Source of the DNA: Vibrio inusitatus
Lineage (GTDB): Bacteria; Pseudomonadota; Gammaproteobacteria; Enterobacterales; Vibrionaceae
Direction of reading: 5' to 3'
DNA length: 64,000 nucleotides
Assembly: GCA_024346935.1 (NCBI GenBank)
Contig: AP024878.1
Location: forward strand, 1,426,001 to 1,490,000
The position numbers and the translations under genes are program-made. Below the pieces are notes generated by a model, which saw only the letters and a program-made list of their open reading frames with translations, had not been told where the DNA came from and ran no database searches. Below, piece after piece: positions 36,602-45,611 of this stretch; the stretch's first letter is position 1, and each line of letters opens with the position of its first letter.

Positions 36602-36740
36602 TTGGATTTTATCTAAATTAAATATAATACTGGGCATTCATACAGTATTATATTTATTTTTCTTCTCAAGCCAAATTACCTTTCCCCAGATACAACAACG
36701 CCCCGAATCATCGAGGCATTGTTATTATCATAAGGTCTAG

Positions 36741-37121
36741 TTAAAGCGCCTTGTAGATAACCTTATTTCCTGACAACTGTTCTTTTTGAACAAGATTCTC
36801 AGTCAGCAATTTTTTTAGTGCACCTGTTGCCCAAGAAGCCGCTTTAGACTCTTCTTGGCCCGCTTCTAGACCGATCCCTTTAGGGTTGATGCCTTCAGCG
36901 TTAGCAATAACGATATCCAGTACCTGTTGTTGCTTTGGAGTAAGTGCGATGTCAGAAGCCTTCACTTCGACCTTATTTTCAACATTAGCTTTAACGGCTT
37001 CAGTAGGTACTGCTGGGTTTGTTTCAACTTTAACTACTGGCTCAGAAGAGGCCATTGTCGTGCTCGTTCTGATGCGCTTTTGCAGCTTCATCTGCACGTT
37101 ACGTTTATGTGCAAGTCTCAT
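36741..37121 (-). CDS. Small winged-helix-like protein with disordered N-terminus
   Basis: 126 residues. A basic N-terminus (residues 1-20, RLAHKRNVQMKLQKRIR) and a Val/Pro/Lys-rich, probably disordered linker (about 25-55) precede a C-terminal domain with helix-turn-helix layout: ALTPKQQQVLDIVIANAEGI, PKGIGLEAGQEESKAASWAT and ALKKLLTENLVQKEQL. It ends with a typical wing (GNKVIYKAL). AGGGGA precedes the ATG at the usual spacing. A DNA- or RNA-binding role is plausible; targets are unknown. Monocistronic by appearance. Confidence 0.7.
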   Translation of the reverse strand: MRLAHKRNVQMKLQKRIRTSTTMASSEPVVKVETNPAVPTEAVKANVENKVEVKASDIALTPKQQQVLDIVIANAEGINPKGIGLEAGQEESKAASWATGALKKLLTENLVQKEQLSGNKVIYKAL

Positions 37122-37308
37122 TAAATGATTCCCCTGTTCACTGCTTCTCAGCAGGCATGAAAATTTGAAGCGTGTTTATAGCAAACTAGCACCCGAATTT
37201 GTAGATCTTTGCTGTTCAAAGAACCGGAAATTACATTTATTGAATAAACAGAACAGGATACTTAACAATTTGTATTCATCTGATCAATCTATGACCCAAT
37301 CTTTAGAC

Positions 37309-37340
37309 AAAAAAAAGAGCGCCGTAGCGCTCTCTTTTTT
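37309..37340. terminator. Terminator after nagK
   Basis: AAAAAGAGCGC-CGTA-GCGCTCTCTTTTTT hairpin with T tracts on both strands, 23 bp from the nagK stop. Confidence 0.85.
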
Positions 37341-37362
37341 ATATCACTGTCTAAGCGAAAGC

Positions 37363-38271
37363 TTAGCTAATATTCAAGAATGCAGCACCACGCACACCAC
37401 CTGAATCGCCGTGTTTTGCCTTAATGATCTTAGGACACTTAGCCACTGGCATTAAGTACTTTGGAATGCGTTTTGGCATTTCTTCGTAAATCAATTCAAA
37501 GTTTGATAGCCCACCGCCAAGGGTCACTACATGCGGGTCGTAAGCAGTAAAGATGTTCGCAAAACAGATTGCTAGTAGCTCCATAAAGCGCTCAACGTGT
37601 TCTACTGCTTTTTCTTCATCCTCGTTATAAGCGGTAATAATGTCGATAGCTTTCTTCTTCTCACCATAGTAGTGATCGTAGATCAGCTCGAAACCACGAC
37701 CAGAAAGGTAGCTGTCTAAACACCCCTTCTTACCACAGCCACATCCTAGCAACGGCGCATTCTCGCCTAAGTGGAACCATGCATCAATAGGAAGACGAGT
37801 ATGTCCCACCTCTCCAGCTACGTGGTTGCGACCAGAGAAAACCTTGCCTTCATGAATAATACCGCCACCGAAACCAGTACCAAGAATCAAGCCCATTACA
37901 GACTCTTCATCTTTCAACTCATCATCCCATGCTTCAGACAAGGCAAAACAGTTCGCATCATTTTCAATCTTAACGCTGCGTCCAATACGCGCCTCAAGAT
38001 CCGCTCGTAAAGGCTTACCTTTTGCTGCTGGTACATTTACTGTCAAAATCGTATTGTCTTCAGCATCTTCCATTCCAGGAAGACCGAACCCGATCAAACC
38101 TTCCACACCAAATTGAGCATCGTATTTTGCTACTAAGCTTGCCAATGTTTCAACCAGCTTTGCATAGTCGTCACCAGGTGTTGGCACTCGTTCTGTCGCT
38201 ACACGCTCCAGACTCTCATTAAACGCACCAAATTCAATCTTAGTGCCGCCCACATCAAAGCCATAAAACAT
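37363..38271 (-). CDS. nagK: N-acetylglucosamine kinase NagK (ROK family)
   Basis: 302-residue ROK kinase phosphorylating N-acetylglucosamine to GlcNAc-6-phosphate, used in amino-sugar and cell-wall salvage. ATP motif [13 protein letters not shown] at the N-terminus; sugar-binding and catalytic Asp in [14 protein letters not shown] signature [13 protein letters not shown]; zinc site GHTRLP with [15 protein letters not shown]. Length equals E. coli NagK (303). Single gene with its own terminator. Confidence 0.94.
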   Translation of the reverse strand: MFYGFDVGGTKIEFGAFNESLERVATERVPTPGDDYAKLVETLASLVAKYDAQFGVEGLIGFGLPGMEDAEDNTILTVNVPAAKGKPLRADLEARIGRSVKIENDANCFALSEAWDDELKDEESVMGLILGTGFGGGIIHEGKVFSGRNHVAGEVGHTRLPIDAWFHLGENAPLLGCGCGKKGCLDSYLSGRGFELIYDHYYGEKKKAIDIITAYNEDEEKAVEHVERFMELLAICFANIFTAYDPHVVTLGGGLSNFELIYEEMPKRIPKYLMPVAKCPKIIKAKHGDSGGVRGAAFLNIS

Positions 38272-38420
38272 CAGTTATCTCCTAAACTAAACCGTATAAT
38301 TCGTTGAAAAATAATTCGTATTATCCAGAACTTATGGCATACATACCGTGATGACTGCCATAAAACAAAGTCTGCTCAGTCTATTCGGTCAAACTACGTT
38401 CGCTGATGTAACTAAAAGCT

Positions 38421-39140
38421 CTATTTTGATAGATATTGATTGAGCACTGGACGGCTAAAATCTCTCTTTTCTCTTGTTTTGCTCAACATATAGCTTTCTC
38501 TGAACACCGCAAACCACGATTGCAACTCATCACTCGGTGTGTTTAGACCAAACTCTTGAAAAACAAGAGCCGCTACCTCACAGGTGGCCAGATGTTGTTC
38601 ATGTTCTGATTTTCTCATTACATACTCAGAGATTTTTTCTGGTTGAATAGAGACAACAGGTAAATGGTGTAAATACTCTGATTTTCTATAGATTCTGCGT
38701 GCCTCACGCCAACTCGCATCCAAGAAAATAAATAGCGGTATCTTATTCTGAACAAAGCTTTGTCTATCATCAGGAACTAGTTCATTGGAATCAAACAGAT
38801 AATTTTCTGGAAATATCAATATGGGCTGATACCTTGTATCTTGTAATAGCGACAGCATTTTGTGATCAGGCTCAGTACGATTCCATTGATAGGCATGTGA
38901 ATCATCACAAATATCAGCAATGAGTCGTCCCGTATTGCTCGGTTTTAGCACTTCGTTGTCTGAGTAAATCAACAGGCATGCAAAATCAGCATGAGCTTTT
39001 GGCTGATGAGCACAGATACAATACTGCTGCGCAATACGGCAATGTGGGCAGCGATCTACCTTTGAGCCTCTCGCGCTAAAGGGCTTAGTAGATTGTTTCA
39101 GTCTGTACTCAACGAGTTTATGAACGGCATGTACACGCAT
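38421..39140 (-). CDS. DTW-domain protein (tRNA acp3U synthase family)
   Basis: 239-residue DTW-domain protein. N-terminal Cys-rich segment RCPHCRIAQQYCICAHQ and the central DTW-type signature DASWREARRIYRKS. Members such as TapT/TuaA transfer the 3-amino-3-carboxypropyl group of SAM to uridine in tRNA. The start is uncertain: ATG 39140 (MRVHAVHKLVEYRLKQ) gives a normal protein. Starting at 39197-39200 adds a hydrophobic 20-residue stretch not expected in this cytosolic family, although an AAGG sits there. Divergent from the sterol-desaturase gene. Confidence 0.82.
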   Translation of the reverse strand: MRVHAVHKLVEYRLKQSTKPFSARGSKVDRCPHCRIAQQYCICAHQPKAHADFACLLIYSDNEVLKPSNTGRLIADICDDSHAYQWNRTEPDHKMLSLLQDTRYQPILIFPENYLFDSNELVPDDRQSFVQNKIPLFIFLDASWREARRIYRKSEYLHHLPVVSIQPEKISEYVMRKSEHEQHLATCEVAALVFQEFGLNTPSDELQSWFAVFRESYMLSKTREKRDFSRPVLNQYLSK

Positions 39141-39218
39141 TTTTAGCCCTATTGCGTAAAAGGAAGTAAGAGTAATGAAGCACAACAGAATTGTCATCAC
39201 CTTGGAGAGAAATATTTA

Positions 39219-40004
39219 ATGGACGTTGCATCCATCAGGTTGAGTGTTTTTATTATCGTGCTGTGTATTTGTGCACTAATCGAAGCGATAAAACCCAAGC
39301 GACCACTGACGCAGCCAAAAGGTTTTCGCTGGGCAAATAATCTTGGTCTAACCGGCTTAAACTCTGTGATTTTAATGATCACCATGCCTCTTCTGGCTGT
39401 GGAGGCTGCGTTATGGGCAGAGCAAAACCAAATCGGGCTGCTGTATTGGTTGTCAATTCCTACACAGATAGCTACTGTCATCGCTGTGATAGCGCTTGAT
39501 TGCTCTATTTATTGGCAGCATCGTTTGTTTCATCGCATACCTGCATTGTGGAGCCTACATAAAGTCCATCACGCAGACCAAGACATTGACGTGACCACCG
39601 GCGCTCGTTTCCATCCCATTGAAATCTGGTTATCTATGTGGATAAAAATCGCCTTAGTCATCTCGCTGGGTGTCCCACCTCTTGCAGTTATCATCTTTGA
39701 AATCGTTCTTAATGCCAGCGCCATGTTTAATCACAGTAATATGCGACTACCTTTGCCTGCAGACAGAGTGCTTCGTAAGTGGCTAGTGACTCCAGATATG
39801 CATAGGGTTCATCATTCGACGATAAGACAAGAAACAGATTCTAACTATGGATTTTGCTTATCTATTTGGGATCGCATGTTCCAAAGTTATATAGAACAAC
39901 CAAAATTAGGCCATAAGCAAATGAATATTGGCATAAGTGTTTTCCGACAACCTCAAGAACAACGAATCGATAAAATGCTGACCCAGCCTTTTAGGAAGAA
40001 TTAA
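39219..40004 (+). CDS. Sterol desaturase / fatty acid hydroxylase family protein
   Basis: 261-residue integral membrane di-iron enzyme. Four or so hydrophobic segments surround the three His boxes HRLFH, HKVHHAD and HRVHHST, plus an extra His in MFNHSNMRLP. It hydroxylates or desaturates a lipid by analogy; bacteria without sterols use the family on fatty acids or carotenoids, so the substrate is unknown. The stop codon overlaps the next gene's ATG (TAATG), making a two-gene operon with the NlpC/P60 lipoprotein. Confidence 0.88.
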   Translation: MDVASIRLSVFIIVLCICALIEAIKPKRPLTQPKGFRWANNLGLTGLNSVILMITMPLLAVEAALWAEQNQIGLLYWLSIPTQIATVIAVIALDCSIYWQHRLFHRIPALWSLHKVHHADQDIDVTTGARFHPIEIWLSMWIKIALVISLGVPPLAVIIFEIVLNASAMFNHSNMRLPLPADRVLRKWLVTPDMHRVHHSTIRQETDSNYGFCLSIWDRMFQSYIEQPKLGHKQMNIGISVFRQPQEQRIDKMLTQPFRKN

Positions 40005-40513
40005 TGAAACACTTAGATAGAACAAAAATACTCGTGTTCACATTAACGTCGCTGTTAACAGCGTGTGCTTCTGGACCCGAAACTAATTCGCAAGCACAAG
40101 TCAGCACGACACAAATTGATCAAAAAATTGACGAAAAAGTATCGGCAGCAAAAAGTGATGAACTGTTTCGATTTTACAACGCATGGCACCAAACCCCATA
40201 TCGATTCGGAGGGACAACACAAAATGGCATAGACTGCTCTGCATTCACGCAAACTGCGTATTCACAACTGTTTAATCAGTCCCTCCCAAGAACAACACAA
40301 TTGCAGAGCCAAGTCGGTATCGAGGTGGACTACAAAGACAGACGTTTTGGTGATCTTGTGTTCTTCAAAACAGGCTTCAATACACGTCACGTGGGAATAT
40401 ACGTCGAAGACAACAGCTTCATGCATGCTTCGACGTCTCGCGGAGTTATTATCTCTAGACTGGATTCACCATACTGGGCGGATGCATTCTGGCAAATTCG
40501 CCGTGTAAACTAG
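40004..40513 (+). CDS. NlpC/P60 lipoprotein, cell-wall endopeptidase
   Basis: 169-residue lipoprotein with lipobox LLTAC (Cys21) and an NlpC/P60 domain. Catalytic Cys in DCSAFTQTAY, His in RHVGIYVED, third polar residue in FMHAST. The layout and NGIDCSAF...LPRTTQLQS motif place it with MepS/NlpC-type murein endopeptidases that cut peptide stems in the periplasm. The start overlaps the stop of the hydroxylase gene. Confidence 0.92.
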   Translation: MKHLDRTKILVFTLTSLLTACASGPETNSQAQVSTTQIDQKIDEKVSAAKSDELFRFYNAWHQTPYRFGGTTQNGIDCSAFTQTAYSQLFNQSLPRTTQLQSQVGIEVDYKDRRFGDLVFFKTGFNTRHVGIYVEDNSFMHASTSRGVIISRLDSPYWADAFWQIRRVN

Positions 40514-40624
40514 CAACTTCAACAAAAACTTTTTGATCTAGACAAGGTAATGCCACTCTACTGCTATTACTGCACAAGAATTAGCCTAAACTTAATTACG
40601 TGAGGATCAGCTGAGGCGTAAATT

Positions 40625-41497
40625 ATGTGGCAGGCGATAACCCAACAACTTTCAGACGTATTGATGTTTGAATTCAAAATAGAAGAAAAGATCCGCATTA
40701 CTTCTGGTGATATTAGCGAAAGCTATATGATCAGCGACGGGGAGCAGCGCTATTTTATTAAGCTCAATAGCAAGGATTTCCTAAATAGCTTTTCTGCCGA
40801 AGTTGATAACCTTAACGAATTGAGACTGTCGAATACAGTCGCTACTCCTGAGATTGTTCACTTTGGTTCAACTAAAGAAGCGTCTTTCTTGATTCTCAAT
40901 TACCTCCCTACCCATCCATTATCTAATCACGAAGCCAGCTATCAATTTGGTCAAGATGTCGCTAGGTTACACTCTTGGGGTGATCAACAAGAGTACGGCT
41001 TTGACAACGACAATTATATTGGCGCAACCGTACAGCCAAATCGCTGGCATAAAAAATGGTGTCAGTTTTTCGCAGAGCAACGCATTGGGTGGCAACTGCA
41101 ATTGCTGAAAGAAAAAGGCATAGAATTCGGAAGCCTCGAAGAGATCATAGAGAGCGTTAAGTTCTCCCTCTCCAATCATCACCCGAAACCGGCGTTGTTG
41201 CATGGTGACCTTTGGCATGGAAACTGCGCTGAATCTCCCTTTGGCCCCATCTGCTATGACCCAGCATGCTACTGGGGCGATAGAGAATGTGACATTGCAA
41301 TGACTGAGTTATTTGGGGGGTTCCCAGATGCCTTCTACCAAGGTTACAAGAGCATTAAACCGCTATTGGAAGGATATGAAGAACGCAAAAATATCTATAA
41401 CCTTTATCATGTGTTAAATCATTGCAACCTATTTGGCGGACACTATTTAAATGATGCTCAACTGAGGATAGACGAGCTAATCAAACAATATGCGTGA
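40625..41497 (+). CDS. Fructosamine kinase family protein (YniA-like)
   Basis: 290-residue kinase-fold protein of the fructosamine-3-kinase/APH superfamily. Visible: an N-terminal lobe with YFIKLNSKDF (ATP-binding Lys), catalytic loop LLHGDLWHGN, and metal-binding CYDPACYWGDRECDIAM. Family members phosphorylate sugars attached to lysine (protein deglycation). It overlaps the next small gene's possible upstream start by a few bases and is likely cotranscribed with it. Confidence 0.9.
   Translation: MWQAITQQLSDVLMFEFKIEEKIRITSGDISESYMISDGEQRYFIKLNSKDFLNSFSAEVDNLNELRLSNTVATPEIVHFGSTKEASFLILNYLPTHPLSNHEASYQFGQDVARLHSWGDQQEYGFDNDNYIGATVQPNRWHKKWCQFFAEQRIGWQLQLLKEKGIEFGSLEEIIESVKFSLSNHHPKPALLHGDLWHGNCAESPFGPICYDPACYWGDRECDIAMTELFGGFPDAFYQGYKSIKPLLEGYEERKNIYNLYHVLNHCNLFGGHYLNDAQLRIDELIKQYA
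40916..40923 (-). other. KOPS pointing to dif
   Basis: CCCTACCC (GGGTAGGG on the - strand) within the fructosamine kinase gene, right of dif and correctly oriented. Confidence 0.55.
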
Positions 41498-41526
41498 ATA
41501 CTGGACCCAGCGTCAGGAGCACAATT

Positions 41527-41730
41527 ATGAAAGAATATGCAGAACGACACGTTTCTTGCCCACACTGTGGCCAACATATTACGGTTCCCTTAGATACAAC
41601 TCAGGGCAATCAAGACTTCTACGATGATTGCCCTGCGTGTTGCCACTCTATCCATCTCAGTATGGAGTTGGACGAGGTCAGAGATAAGGTAGAACTACGG
41701 ATTGATGCGGACGACGAGCAAATATTCTAA
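41527..41730 (+). CDS. CPXCG-motif zinc-ribbon protein
   Basis: 67-residue Cys-rich protein, CPHCGQHITVPLDTTQG then CPACCHSIHLSM, the pattern of the small CPXCG-motif family that probably binds zinc. Function unknown. The ATG at 41527 follows AGGAG; an in-frame GTG at 41494 overlaps the previous stop. Its stop codon overlaps that of ribE on the other strand by 4 bp (convergent). Confidence 0.85.
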   Translation: MKEYAERHVSCPHCGQHITVPLDTTQGNQDFYDDCPACCHSIHLSMELDEVRDKVELRIDADDEQIF

Positions 41731-42338
41731 AGCGTTTTTTGAGCTAACACTCGCTCTACAGTATCAACAATTGCCTGTGTTTGAGGGTCAACCTCGAGGT
41801 TTATTCTGTCGCCTACTTTGCGTTGTCCAAACAAGGTACGAGTAAGAGTCTCTGGAATAAGGTTAACGCTAAACCGATAATCTTCTACTTCTGCAATCGT
41901 TAATGAACACCCATCAAGGCCTACATAGCCTTTCTTTAAGATATAACGAATACTCTCTGAATCTGCCTCAAACCAAATGGTTTGATTATTCGGACTCTTA
42001 ACAATATTGGTGATCAGAACGGTCCCAGAAATATGACCAGACATATTGTGCCCGCCAATCTCGTCTCCAAACCGCGCTGCGCGCTCTACGTTTACGTAAT
42101 CTCCTGATTTAAGCTCACCTAAATTAGTCAGATCTAATGTTGCTTTCATAAGATCAAATGTGACTTTAACGCCATTTACGTCGGTCACGGTAAGACAACA
42201 CCCGTTATGAGCAATAGAGGCACCGACCGTTATGTTATCGCTAAGCGAATCAGGCAATTCAATAATATGAGTTTGAAAATCTTGCTTCTGCTCTATTGAG
42301 ATAACGCGAGCAGTTCCTTGAACAATACCTGTAAACAT
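41727..42338 (-). CDS. ribE: Riboflavin synthase, alpha chain
   Basis: 203-residue enzyme that dismutates two 6,7-dimethyl-8-ribityllumazine molecules to riboflavin. Two lumazine-binding repeats: MFTGIVQGTARV with NGCCLTV, and MSGHISGTV with GLDGCSLTIAEV. The start at MFTGIVQG is universal in the family. Divergent from norM, as ribC and mdtK are in E. coli. Confidence 0.96.
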   Translation of the reverse strand: MFTGIVQGTARVISIEQKQDFQTHIIELPDSLSDNITVGASIAHNGCCLTVTDVNGVKVTFDLMKATLDLTNLGELKSGDYVNVERAARFGDEIGGHNMSGHISGTVLITNIVKSPNNQTIWFEADSESIRYILKKGYVGLDGCSLTIAEVEDYRFSVNLIPETLTRTLFGQRKVGDRINLEVDPQTQAIVDTVERVLAQKTL

Positions 42339-42525
42339 ACTTTCCCTTAACAACTTATTTAGTTTTTCAGAAGTATATCATGTGCGTTGTTTCAAGATGT
42401 AGTGAAAGCCTTGTAACACACACGTACCTTTACTTTTGATTAACGAAACAAATCTTAGAAAAACCATAGCACGCTCAACAGTTTGGTATTACTATGCCTT
42501 CCCTAAATCACTACAGGAACGCGCC

Positions 42526-43896
42526 GTGCATCGTTACCAAAAAGAAGCCAAAAACCTAATAAAGTTAGCAACCCCAATCTTAATTGCGTCGGTTGCTCAA
42601 ACAGGTATGGGTGTAGTAGACACCATTATGGCTGGCGGCGTTAGTGCAACAGATATGGCAGCAGTCGCAATCGCCTCAAGCATTTGGCTACCTTCTATTT
42701 TATTTGGTATCGGGATCTTAATGGCTCTGATACCAATCGTGGCGCAGTTAAACGGTAGAGGGCACCAACACAAGATTGCCAACGAGATACAACAAGGTGC
42801 TAGCCTTGCCGTATTGATAGGATTTCCTATCGCATTTGTATTGTTGCAAACAAGCACCATCCTTAGCTTTATGGATGTTGACGCGACTATGGCAGATATT
42901 ACTACTGGCTACATGTATGCAATGCTTCCTGCTGTACCTGCATTTTTATTTTTCCAAACTCTGAGAAGCTTTACCGACGGCATGTCACTCACCAAGCCAG
43001 CTATGTTTATTGGCTTTGCCGGTCTGCTGATCAACATTCCACTGAACTACATCTTTGTATATGGAGAACTGGGGGCACCGGCTTTAGGTGGTATAGGTTG
43101 TGGCGTAGCAACAACCATAGTGTATTGGGCAATGTTTATCATGCTGCTTTGTTACACCATTACCTCTAAACGCCTTGCTAAAATTGGCTTATTCGAACAA
43201 TGGCACAAGCCTAACTTAAAAGCACAATATCGATTATTCAAACTGGGCTTGCCTGTTGCACTGGCGATATTTTTTGAAGTAACCCTATTCGCAGTTGTTG
43301 CACTATTAGTTTCCCCACTAGGCCCTATTATCGTTGCCGCCCACCAAGTCGCCATAAACGTCTCAAGTATGGTATTTATGATTCCCATGAGTATCGGTGG
43401 TGCTGTCAGTATTCGTGTTGGGCACAAACTTGGCGAAGAGGATACTGAAGGTGCTCGTATCGCTACCCGTGTAGGTATCTTTTTAGGTTTGGCCATCGCC
43501 GTTGTGACTGCGATACTGACGGTGTTGTTTAGAGAAGACATCGCTAACCTATACACTGATAACAGAGCCGTTACTGCACTTTCAGTGCAACTATTATTTC
43601 TTGCTGCGATTTATCAATTTAGCGATACCGTTCAAGTCGTTGCCGCAGGTGCACTTCGTGGTTACAAAGACATGAAATCCATTTTCAACCGAACGTTTAT
43701 CTCTTACTGGATGATTGGATTACCTATCGGCTATGTACTTGGCTCTACAAATTGGCTATTTGAACCTATGGGCGCACATGGATACTGGTATGGCTTTATC
43801 ATAGGATTAACCACTGCAGCAGTGTTGCTGTCTATGCGCATTAAGTGGATGCACCGTCAAAGCCCAGAGGTTCAGCTAGAGTTTGCATCTCGTTAA
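42526..43896 (+). CDS. norM: MATE-family multidrug efflux pump NorM
   Basis: 456-residue MATE transporter with 12 membrane helices, exporting cationic drugs and fluoroquinolones in exchange for Na+ or H+. The family N-terminus VHRYQKEAKNLIKLATPIL is visible, and the conserved helix-1 Asp lies in MGVVDTIMAGG. The GTG start at 42526 is favoured: AGGA lies 8 nt upstream and the resulting length equals Vibrio NorM (456). The frame is open 30 codons further upstream but lacks an ATG and family resemblance. Divergent from ribE. Confidence 0.93.
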   Translation: MHRYQKEAKNLIKLATPILIASVAQTGMGVVDTIMAGGVSATDMAAVAIASSIWLPSILFGIGILMALIPIVAQLNGRGHQHKIANEIQQGASLAVLIGFPIAFVLLQTSTILSFMDVDATMADITTGYMYAMLPAVPAFLFFQTLRSFTDGMSLTKPAMFIGFAGLLINIPLNYIFVYGELGAPALGGIGCGVATTIVYWAMFIMLLCYTITSKRLAKIGLFEQWHKPNLKAQYRLFKLGLPVALAIFFEVTLFAVVALLVSPLGPIIVAAHQVAINVSSMVFMIPMSIGGAVSIRVGHKLGEEDTEGARIATRVGIFLGLAIAVVTAILTVLFREDIANLYTDNRAVTALSVQLLFLAAIYQFSDTVQVVAAGALRGYKDMKSIFNRTFISYWMIGLPIGYVLGSTNWLFEPMGAHGYWYGFIIGLTTAAVLLSMRIKWMHRQSPEVQLEFASR

Positions 43897-43918
43897 TACT
43901 TCTTGCTAGTACTTTACG

Positions 43919-44776
43919 CTAATGCACCTTTCGCTCTCTTAAAAAGCGAGCAAAACGCGGCACACCATTTTCGGTTGTGCCGTTATAACGATATGTAATC
44001 TCGGCGCCAAGCTTAGGCGGATGTTTCCGCTGTTCATCCGTTAACCCACTGCCTATATAAAACCGCATACCTGATGGGGATTCGACATGAAGTGCCCCCA
44101 CCAGCGATTGATATTTCCCATTGCCTAGCTTATACCCAATAACCCTCGCCTCAGCATCTTGGTGATTCTTTATCTTGAACAGCAGATCGCTACGACCTGC
44201 AACATACACCGCTTGTTTATGACGAACCACCAGCCCTTCTCCATCGAGTTCAGTCACCTGTTGTAACTGTTGCTTTAACTGGGCATTAGATTGAAACGGA
44301 AGCTGTTCTATTATTTGTATCTGATGAGCACTAGCACCCGCGTTAGTCTTCCATAATAAAAGTTCGGCATAACGGTCTTCAAAGGTAGCCAGGCTATCTA
44401 ATTCATCAAACACCAAATAGGTTATAGTGCCCCAGTCTGAATCATTGGGTATCGCATCCAATACCGTTTTCTGAACTTGGTTATAATTGCCTCGACCTGC
44501 CCATAATTCTCCTTCAACAGCAAACTTAGGCAACTGGTCAGTAAAAGAACTAGGCGCTGTTAATGTTATGCCACCACGAGTACGTAACCTAGTCCCATCC
44601 CATATAGCCCTAACACCATCAAATTTCTCACTCACAAGATAATGACTATTAAGCTCTTCCCCTTGATAGGACTTAGCTAGCATCAATGATACTGACACCT
44701 CGTTAGAGGTGGCTGCTTCAGACTCAATTACAGAACACACAAATGTAATTAAAGTGACAGAGTTTCGTAACGACAT
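43919..44776 (-). CDS. Exported ATP-dependent DNA ligase
   Basis: 285-residue minimal ATP-dependent DNA ligase (LigE/Lig-B type) with adenylation motif KFDGVRA (nucleophilic Lys), motif III-like VEGELWAGRG, EGLVVRH (motif IV) and a C-terminal OB domain (GSGLTDEQRKHPPKLG). The N-terminus is hydrophobic with ESEAA near residue 20, a likely signal peptide, as reported for such ligases in Vibrio/Haemophilus-type competent bacteria. A role in periplasmic nick sealing of incoming DNA is inferred. Monocistronic. Confidence 0.9.
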   Translation of the reverse strand: MSLRNSVTLITFVCSVIESEAATSNEVSVSLMLAKSYQGEELNSHYLVSEKFDGVRAIWDGTRLRTRGGITLTAPSSFTDQLPKFAVEGELWAGRGNYNQVQKTVLDAIPNDSDWGTITYLVFDELDSLATFEDRYAELLLWKTNAGASAHQIQIIEQLPFQSNAQLKQQLQQVTELDGEGLVVRHKQAVYVAGRSDLLFKIKNHQDAEARVIGYKLGNGKYQSLVGALHVESPSGMRFYIGSGLTDEQRKHPPKLGAEITYRYNGTTENGVPRFARFLRERKVH

Positions 44777-45038
44777 AATTAGCCTCCGCTATCGGGAAAC
44801 TTATAGGATGGAAGGAGAGCGCATTACATGCGCAAGTTAGGTGTGGTTTTAGGGGATATCTCGATCAAACACAATGCAAGTGATTAAAGCTTTCATCAAA
44901 ATATGACGTACGCTCCGTGCCAACAGTATCTGTAGTCAGTATTTAGCGTACTCTGCTATCGTATGGGTCGGTATCTAATCGTCAATATGGTCAACCTACG
45001 ATTAAATTTTAGTTGAAACTAGAATTTTGTTTAGTGTG
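44777..45038. other. Intergenic region, no gene seen
   Basis: 262 bp, AT-rich, between the ligase start and the rhodanese stop (both - strand genes). It must contain the ligase promoter. No hairpin or repeat was recognised. Confidence 0.4.
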
Positions 45039-45611
45039 TCACTTTTTATCAAATTCCTGATGAGAGATAACAAAAAGATCTTCTTGTAATGTCGCCCTTA
45101 GAGCCTCCAAACCGCCTTGTATATTGATGAGGTTGTAAGGTTTACTATGGTTTATCCAAGATATAGCGATCAAAGAACGATACCCACCCGCACAATGTAC
45201 ATAGTATTCAAGATCTGGCTTTGGATTTTTTCCGTTTAAGATTTCTGATAGAGGCATATTTTGAGACCTTACCAATTTAATTTTCTGTGTTTCAGCCCTT
45301 TCACGCACGTCTAAGATCCGACATTGTTTAAGCTTTTTCTTTAAATCAGTAGGCTTAATGTTAGTCGTCCGTTGCGTGAACAAGCTTGAGTCATCAACTA
45401 CAGTAAACCCTTCATAATTCATCTCTCTCAACTTACGGCAAATTTCATTGCGCTTGTTCAATTCAGTAACTAGACGGAACTGTGTAGTTGGGTCTGAAAC
45501 TACCTGCTTGAACCAGTATTCAAAGTTGCCTTCTGCATAGCCAACAAAAACACTGTCGGAAATATGAGCTTGAATAAAATATTCTGTATTTCGAGTATCA
45601 ATGGTGAGCAT
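45039..45611 (-). CDS. Tandem rhodanese protein lacking an MBL domain
   Basis: 190 residues formed by two rhodanese-like halves. The first (TIDTRNTEYFIQAHISDSVF) has no active-site Cys. The second (RILDVRERAETQKIKL, then VHCAGGYRS) keeps the Cys loop. The arrangement resembles the C-terminal part of MBL-fold/rhodanese persulfide dioxygenases (CstB type) without the metallo-beta-lactamase domain. It may handle persulfides or simply be a truncated relic. The ATG overlaps the RarD-like gene's stop by 14 bp, so it is the last gene of the TetR-associated cluster. Confidence 0.75.
   Translation of the reverse strand: MLTIDTRNTEYFIQAHISDSVFVGYAEGNFEYWFKQVVSDPTTQFRLVTELNKRNEICRKLREMNYEGFTVVDDSSLFTQRTTNIKPTDLKKKLKQCRILDVRERAETQKIKLVRSQNMPLSEILNGKNPKPDLEYYVHCAGGYRSLIAISWINHSKPYNLINIQGGLEALRATLQEDLFVISHQEFDKK

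Noticed and set aside
42436..42525. 30-codon upstream extension of norM
   Set aside because: NorM proteins start at the HRY-KEA segment; the GTG at 42526 has a good Shine-Dalgarno and gives the family length.
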